51,619 bases of DNA from Chlorokybus atmophyticus. Lineage: Eukaryota; Streptophyta; Chlorokybophyceae; Chlorokybales; Chlorokybaceae. This document shows, piece after piece, positions 45,762 through 51,619 of the stretch. Numbering within the stretch: position 1 is the stretch's first letter; the number at the start of each line of letters is the position of its first letter. The stretch is taken from NCBI GenBank assembly GCA_009103225.1, contig RHPI01000797.1, positions 128,953-180,571 on the forward strand, read 5' to 3'. The position numbers and the translations under genes are program-made. The notes beneath the pieces are model-generated. The model ran no database searches. It was not told the DNA's origin and saw only the letters and a list, made by a program, of their open reading frames with translations.

Positions 45762-45766
45762 GTCTC

Positions 45767-47119
45767 AACTCACGGAACTTTAGACAGCAGACTGACTCCA
45801 AGTGGCTTGTCTTGTGACAGTAGTCGCAGACCAGAGTTGAGTATTCTTCGGTGCACTCCTTTTAATAGTGCCCATGCCGTCCACAGCGATGACAGGGCAC
45901 AGGGGCAGGCAAAGCAGTATGCGCTGACCGTTTCCCTTTGTCGCGTGCTGGTGAAGCGTCCCGGCCACATTTGCGGCGAGGAGGCTCGGTAGTTGTGCTG
46001 GCTACAGGCCGTGAGGCGCTGCGGTTGGTGTTCAGCACTGCCTTCTCATAAACCAAGCGCTTATGGATGACTTTCGCAGTCTCAAAAGCTTCCTTGAGCG
46101 TGTAGCTAAGGGGCCTGTTGTACTTTAGGGTTGGGCGCGTCGACTCGCTCAGGGTGGCATCCAACTCATTGACATATACCACTGCAGCAGCCTCGTCTAG
46201 CGATCTTGTAGTCAGAGTCCTTCAACAGCCCTTCTAGTCTGGAGTATAGGCGTAGAGGGTCCTCATTGGGCTTGCGTCGGAACCGCCTCAACTCCTCCAC
46301 TTTACTAGTGGTTTGCGGTAAAAAGGTGCGACGAAGTGCACCGTATAGATCTTTGAGGGGAGAGTCAGAGATGGCAGAACCTACAGTAATGGCTGGTGCA
46401 CGCAGTGCGACTGACCCGAGGGTAAAAGCACTGCCTCCCGCGCGAGAGCCGGGTGTTGCCAAAGGTAGGGGTATGCCCACCTCAACGGCTGCAGTTCGTT
46501 GTTCTTCAAAGATAGCAGCAGAACGGTCAAGGATCCGGGCCTGTCGCGCGTCCGTTTTGATCTCAATCTCTGCCCTGTCAATGGCTGCCGCTATGGACAA
46601 ACCGGTGACTGCAGCGGGAGTGACAGGTGGAAAGACGGTTGCTGAACCGTACTGTGACGCAGACGCTATGGTGTTGGCGAGCTCGCCATAGCCATCAACT
46701 CGATGCAGTTCAGCAGCAGACTTTCGGACATCATGTGTTTCATGGTTCAGATACTGCGCAGCAATGTGAAAAGAAATCTCATCTGACCAGTCTTTGTTCT
46801 TCAGAGCCTGTTGTCGCATCTTGGAATGGAACTTGAACATGAATTTGTCCAACGAGGTAGTGCCAGCACGTCCGAAAAAGCGCAGGGATGTGGTTGAGCC
46901 GGAAGTCTCCATCTCATAGTCATTACTATCGGACGAGAGTGGGGAAGCTCGACGCCGAGAAGTAGACAGGAACGGAGTGAAGTTGGAGACAGAACGCGAG
47001 CCTCTGCTGCTACGATCGTTGCTCCCGTTGCTGGTCCGCTCGTAGGTGAGATTGGAGGTTGGGCTCCAGCTGCTGAGGTCACCCTCGTCCATTGGAGAGA
47101 ACGGGGTGGGCCTGCTCAT
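45767..47119 (-). pseudogene. gypsy gag, N-terminal part
   Basis: The likely start is ATG at 47119 (MSRPTPFSPMDEGDL). The frame to 46166 encodes a Ser-rich head and the helical capsid part (PLKDLYGALRRTFLPQ, then KPNEDPLRLYSRLEGLLKD). After a frameshift, 46182-45862 continues to a zinc knuckle CHRCGRHGHY, with a TAA inside it, at about 45860. A second knuckle CDYCHKTSHLESVC (near 45800) follows in frame. The zinc-knuckle pair is completed by the inverted block. The upstream LTR of the gypsy element is not found; En/Spm sequence begins at about 47130. Confidence 0.88.
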
Positions 47120-47130
47120 ACAGCTAGTCC

Positions 47131-47760
47131 ACACCGGTAATTATGAAACCCCCGACTTTTTGAAAATTCATGGCAAACGCACTGAATATTCGTTGGATAT
47201 ACCGTTTCAGCTTTTTATTGAGTGAATATTCAAGTGTTTTCGTACATTATGTGCAATCCCTGCCAAACGAAATCGCGACATTCACCTATAAATTGCGTGA
47301 ATATCCACACGATAAATCAATGCCACCTCTCAAAACCCATATACCTCGTATATTCAGTTGAAATCGATTGAATGTTCAAGGGCATGCAATTGTGAATGGA
47401 CACAGCATGTGCTCTGCTAAATATTCAGCTATACATTGCCTGAACATTCATAAAGGGGCATAAGCTTGTGGCTATAACAGACAGCTTAAACTCACCAAGT
47501 CCCAACTGCCCGTGAATAATCAATTGATCAGCTTGTTACACATGTATATTCATAACCTTCATCAGTTTCATGCCACAGATGTGAGTGAACATTCAACACC
47601 AATCTGAAACTACGCAATACGATTCACACTAAGTCCTAGCTTTGAGTGAATTTTCAACACCATTCCAAAACCAAGCAATACGTTTTGCACTAACTCCTAG
47701 CTGTGAGTGAATATTCAACCCCACACGAATAAACATATACTCTCATTTTGGCCAAGTCCC
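47131..47760. repeat. Subterminal array of GTGAATATTCA-type repeats (En/Spm end)
   Basis: At least ten copies of gtgaatattcaa and variants (tgaatattc, tgaatgttc, tgaacattc, tgaattttc, tgaatatcc), in both directions, are spread over about 600 bp downstream of the En/Spm gene. The palindromic core GAATATTC suggests a binding site for a dimeric protein, as the subterminal repeats of En/Spm are for its transposase. The border with gypsy gag is near CACCGG at about 47132, which may be the element's terminus. Confidence 0.65.
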
Positions 47761-47928
47761 GAATGTGATTGAAAACCAAGTAGATTGCACTGCTAATTCT
47801 AATATACGATCTAGTATATGTCAAAGCCAGAGTTGCTCAGCAGTTCTACACAGCTGGTTTGAGTTGATGGTGGGGGACAGCTCTGATATGGACTACAGCA
47901 TTGCTATGCTACACACCACCTGCTACTA

Positions 47929-50900
47929 TTAGCTCAACTCATGTCTTTGCTCTGCTAACATACTGTCCATGAGTATTCGCAATCGTTTTCTCAACCTGTC
48001 TGCCACTTGAGGATGAAACCAACTCCTTTGCATCTGCACACAACCACACAGCAATAACATGTGGTTACTAAGCACGTGTCGGCCTACACGACAGTGCCAT
48101 TGAAGCACCTTCCACTTGTAAACATTGCAGTGCACATGCATGAACTGTACCTGTTGAAATATCCGTGCGTTTGGGTCAATTGGACCAGCTTGTACCCATC
48201 TATAAACTTGTCAAGATAAAGCATGACAAACAACCCGCACGCAACTCCATCCTTCTGCCGAGGGACCTGCACAAACATGTGTCAATGCTTGCAAACCAAA
48301 TGCATGTGCATGCATCCAATCAGTGCTTGTGACAGAATGCATGCAAACTCATCACTAGTGCAATGCAACGTGTGCTACCTGTGGTACAAGAAGCTGTACG
48401 TTTTCGGGAGAGAAGCGTCGTTGTGAGTCACTTCCATGCTTTCTGCCCCACATGTAGTCAAGGTAAGCGCGCATAGGTCCATCAACGTTGCGATGCAGGC
48501 CAAGGGAGTCGAGATGGACGAGTAAAGGCGGCGTGTCACTTCCAAGTTGGCCTCCGGGATTGCACACAAGCAGCAGACTCCAGTGAGTCCTGTGAACAAT
48601 CAAATTAATTCCAGTTTGCAAATACAGCAGCGATTCAGCAAGATATTCTTGGCGCTTATTCTCACCGCGTGTCTGGGTTGACAATCACTCCCAGCAAGTC
48701 CTTGGCAAACGGATCACTTTCCCACCTGTCTATCCTGTGATTGCTCGTGTGCCAGTCATTTTGTCTATGGCAGCGCACGATCTTGGTGTAGAAATGCGGG
48801 TGGAACAGCTTCACCTGAATGCCATCTGCTCTGCCTAAGATTTCCTCTTCCTTGTATCTGCATGTGCATCCCACGTACATATGAGATACACGAATAACAC
48901 AGACGCAACAAATCACATACCTGCAAAAGAAGTGGAGGATGGTGTCATTGAGCTCTTGGCTGCCATCCAGCAACTCCTGTCCGTTTCAAGCACTGGCACC
49001 GCATCACGTGCACTTGCACTAGGGTAAATGAACAGTGGCTGCGGTGTTGACGGCTGCGGGTTGCTGACTGGATCGTCCAGCACCATGATATCATCATCGC
49101 TGCCCACGAGGTCCACAACTGCCGCAGCCATTGTGGGTTGCTGATTACAGCCCTCTTCGTCTTCATCGTCAACTTCCATTGTGACTGCCTCTGCAGCCAT
49201 AAATGGTTCAATTGGGCAAGAACCACAACGCAAATCAACAAGCTCAAGCACACAGCAGCTTACCATTGTTAGCCTCATCCCCACTCTCTTCAATGTGTTG
49301 AACCCCACTCTGCACAGGTTGTGAAACCCTACCGCAACTGCCCGGCAGAGAACGACGAGCAAGGCTCTCCCTTGGGAACTGCGCTGGAGCACCACCTTCT
49401 TCGTACGCAGCGCATCGCGAGCACGTAACCTCAACCATGCTACCCACAGCGTGCCGTCGACAGAGGCTGTTTGGACACGTCGCGCAGACTTGAAAAGCTG
49501 CTTTGTTGCAGTTCTTCACATGGCACCTGTTTTTTGGTTCAGTACAAGTGATGATAGTTCTAGGAGTGAAGTTCCTCACAACAAGATGCCAAGCATTTGC
49601 TGCAATGAAGTCCACTTACTCATGCCTTGGGCACTCCCAATATTCATCCTCCACAGGTGGCATAGAGACACAGTGCGCGTGGTAGCTTTTCCAGCAACCT
49701 TCCACATCGCAGCCAGATATGGTGCCCCCATCCTTGCAGACAAAGCAGTAGTCTTCATGTTCCCGATGTTCCAACGCATCCAGCTCCAGTCTCGGTCTCA
49801 TCCTGTGAACAAAGGTTCAGTGGCCAGGTCTACAGTCTCACAGTAGGGATACGAGGCATCACAATCGCAAACAGTACCTCTTGTACTCAAAATGCCAGTC
49901 GCGGCGTGTGGTCCATGACACCTCGCTCGAGGCGCTATTGGTTTCGCTTTGGGCACCCTGCACCAAGTACACAAGATGGTTGTATGTGATGCCAAAACCC
50001 AGGATATATGAGGACATCTAGATTCTAATGGACAACGTTGTTAACTCTCCTCTTAACGGAGTGTCCCGGTGCATGCCTCGACGCATGAGACTGCGCCTGT
50101 CTTTAACAAGCGCTACTGTTACTTTGTTGTCATGGGGATCAATTCCCTCAAACCACTGGCCCTTGACCTGCCAGCAAGAAGGGGTATTCATCAGCCATTT
50201 CCATACTACTATTTCAATTTACTATCATCACACCAAGCACACGCCAAAACGATTGCAACACAGCCACTCACCAGGTTGCAATCAAGGTAGGTTTGTTCTG
50301 CAAAGCGGGGCTTGTCTTTTCTTAGGATTGCAAATCCTCCACTGTGCTGGACTTGGTTGCTCATGTACCACCTAGCTCTGAGCAGCTGGTGCTCCCGACC
50401 AGCTATCACCACAACATCAAAAGATTGCACCCTGCCATACCAATGGATCTTCTTGGTTGGGTCATCTGAGTCACGCCCAACGGTAAACACGCCACAGTCC
50501 ATGGTGCGGAGTTTCTTCTCCATTTCCTCTGCTCTGAACTGACCGATGTCCTTGTAGCGTGCTCTGAAGTATCGCTTGATGTACTTTGGAAAGATTGGAC
50601 CGCTCAACAGCTCCATCTCGTGCTTTGTAAGCTCCCTAGCAGGTCCACGCCAGTGATGCAGCTCAGTCATATGCTCCATGTCCTTTGCCACGACATGTCC
50701 TTGTTTTTGAGCCCTTCCCTTTGCCATCCTGCGTTTGTTCACCTCCCGACTGAACTCTCTGTGTAGCAGCAACCCATAAATCAATCATACTGTCTGCGCG
50801 TTGGACATCACGTACAAAACAGCAACTCCCAAAGCAACTTACTCTTTTAACAGCCTGTGTTTATCGTCATTCTCAGCCAACCACCACTCGAGCTCCTGCC

Positions 50901-51619
50901 TTGTCTTACTATCTTTATCCCCAACCTCAATACGGTGTCTCCGTCCGCAGAGCACATAGTCGTCATCATCTCGTTGCTTGCCCGATCGCAAACTGATGTC
51001 GGAGAAAAGTCGCTTCAAGGTGTCCATGTAAGTGTTCAGCATGAGCTGGATAGAGTATCTGCAGATGCAACTGGCACTTGAACAAGGCAAACAATGTGGA
51101 AAGTTTGCACGTAACTCTCAGTGGGCTCACACAAAACTTGCCTTTTGCAGATGCTTGCTTCCACATGCTGCCTTGCAAATATCATGCGCTTCACCCACTG
51201 CATAAAGCGTTCATGTGCCCACTCCCAGTGGTCACGCGTCGGACCAAGCCACATGCACTGCTCTGGTAGATGGCCAAGGAGGTGCAGCATCATTGTGAGA
51301 GAAGTTCGCGGCAAGAACAGCTCCACTTAAGACTGTGCCTCATGCACCAGCACCTGCACTAAGTAATAAGCTATGCATGCCATAGGAGCTGGGCATGCAG
51401 AGTAAAGTGTTATTAAAGCCAACCTTCAATTCTTCGAGGTGTGACTGCTTTACTTCCAATGCAGTCAGCCGTTGATAGATGTCGCATAGTTTGAAGATGG
51501 TTCTCTTCTGATCTTCTCCAATGTCGTGTGCAGAGCGCAGCACGTACTGAAAAACGACCGACCATAAGTTGTGCTTGTCGTGCGATTTCATCGAGCCTGC
51601 ATGCTCCATGTCAAAAGTT
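47929..51619 (-). CDS. En/Spm (CACTA)-type transposon protein with PHD finger and Ulp1 protease, partial
   Basis: The gene enters from the right edge and ends TAA 47929-47931. In minus-strand order: about 51609-51430 is a charged start of the visible part; about 51320-51147 has FLPRTSLTMMLHLLGHLP and HERFMQWVKRMI, close to DUF4218 of plant CACTA proteins; 51080-50839 continues it; 50784-50290 holds a domain like the DUF4216 region (DCGVFTVG, HWYGRVQSFDVVV). 49801-49620 is a PHD finger (CFVC, CDVEGCWKSYHAHC, WECPRH); 49615-49390 is a further Cys/His finger. From 48973 down runs a C48/Ulp1 peptidase: LNDTILHFFC, HWSLLLV (His), HLDSLGL (Asp), VPRQKDGVACGLFVMLYLD (Gln and Cys), ending WFHPQVADRLRKRLR. 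The catalytic residues are all present. One intron (after HVEASICK, about 51146) starts GCAAGT. Exact exon borders between blocks are not all resolved. Confidence 0.8.
48084..48973 (-). other. Ulp1/SENP-type C48 cysteine peptidase domain of the En/Spm gene
   Basis: At least four exons make up the domain (about 48973-48913, 48858-48670, 48598-48380 and 48278-48150). His of HWSL, Asp of HLDSL, Gln and Cys of RQKDGVACG give a complete catalytic set. Such domains cleave SUMO or SUMO-like conjugates. In transposons they are thought to free elements or proteins from host modification. Confidence 0.82.
49616..49801 (-). other. PHD finger of the En/Spm gene
   Basis: The pattern CxxC-(x)n-C-x4-C-(x)n-HxxC-(x)n-C matches EDYCFVCKDGG, GCDVEGCWKSYHAHC and YWECPRHE. 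PHD fingers bind histone H3 tails, so this one could direct integration or recruitment to chromatin. A donor GTAAGT ends the exon. Confidence 0.8.

Overview
The window is nuclear DNA of a photosynthetic eukaryote, most likely a green alga. Genes are broken up by many short introns, mostly GT-AG with 'tgcag'-type acceptors. A BSD2-type RuBisCO chaperone with a plastid transit peptide, a RIN2/AMFR-like membrane E3 ligase and a plant-style WNK kinase all fit Viridiplantae. I cannot name the species. One undetermined base (n, 18925) shows this is assembled draft sequence.

Host genes lie in the left half. In order they are: the 3' end of a DEG/ENaC-like channel gene (26-1306, +), an AMFR/RIN2-type E3 ligase (3445-6703, +, 11 exons), a PAC1/PSMG1-like proteasome assembly chaperone (7712-9722, -, 6 exons), a BSD2 gene (10154-11415, +, 6 exons), an initiator tRNA-Met (12303-12374, +) and a WNK kinase (21006-23214, -, 8 exons). 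Exon phases were checked by hand; three introns appear to be of the rare GC-AG class.

Between the tRNA and the WNK gene lies a 3.7-kb pogo/Tigger-like DNA transposon with perfect 22-bp inverted repeats, TA target duplications and a decayed transposase. A 415-bp copy of its left end recurs at 18510-18924 and stops exactly at the n. A tRNA-derived SINE candidate and a long (GT)n tract are also here.

From about 26.4 kb to the right edge the window is a nest of mobile elements. A 5'-truncated copia element (copia-1, +) has its 3' LTR split by a complete copia element (copia-2, -, 29530-35918, TSD AGAGC). Copia-2 in turn carries a 1.5-kb CACTA-like element containing two very long perfect hairpins. 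To the right is a Ty3/gypsy element on the minus strand that encodes a C5-cytosine DNA methyltransferase between protease and reverse transcriptase. It was hit by a gag-only copia element (copia-3, 39846-42363) and by a solo LTR of the same family (45363-45761). The crossed target-site duplications (GTTGT/ACAAC and GAGAC/GTCTC) and the restored reading frames show that the 3.0 kb between them was inverted by LTR-LTR recombination. The right edge is an En/Spm-type transposon gene (47929 to beyond 51619, -) joining a DUF4218-like segment, a PHD finger and a Ulp1-type cysteine protease, next to an array of 'gtgaatattca' repeats.

The most novel points are the DNA methyltransferase carried by the gypsy element, the traceable LTR-mediated inversion, copia elements that appear to be primed by an internal (half-tRNA) site of the same initiator tRNA-Met whose gene is in this window, and the PHD-Ulp1 En/Spm protein.
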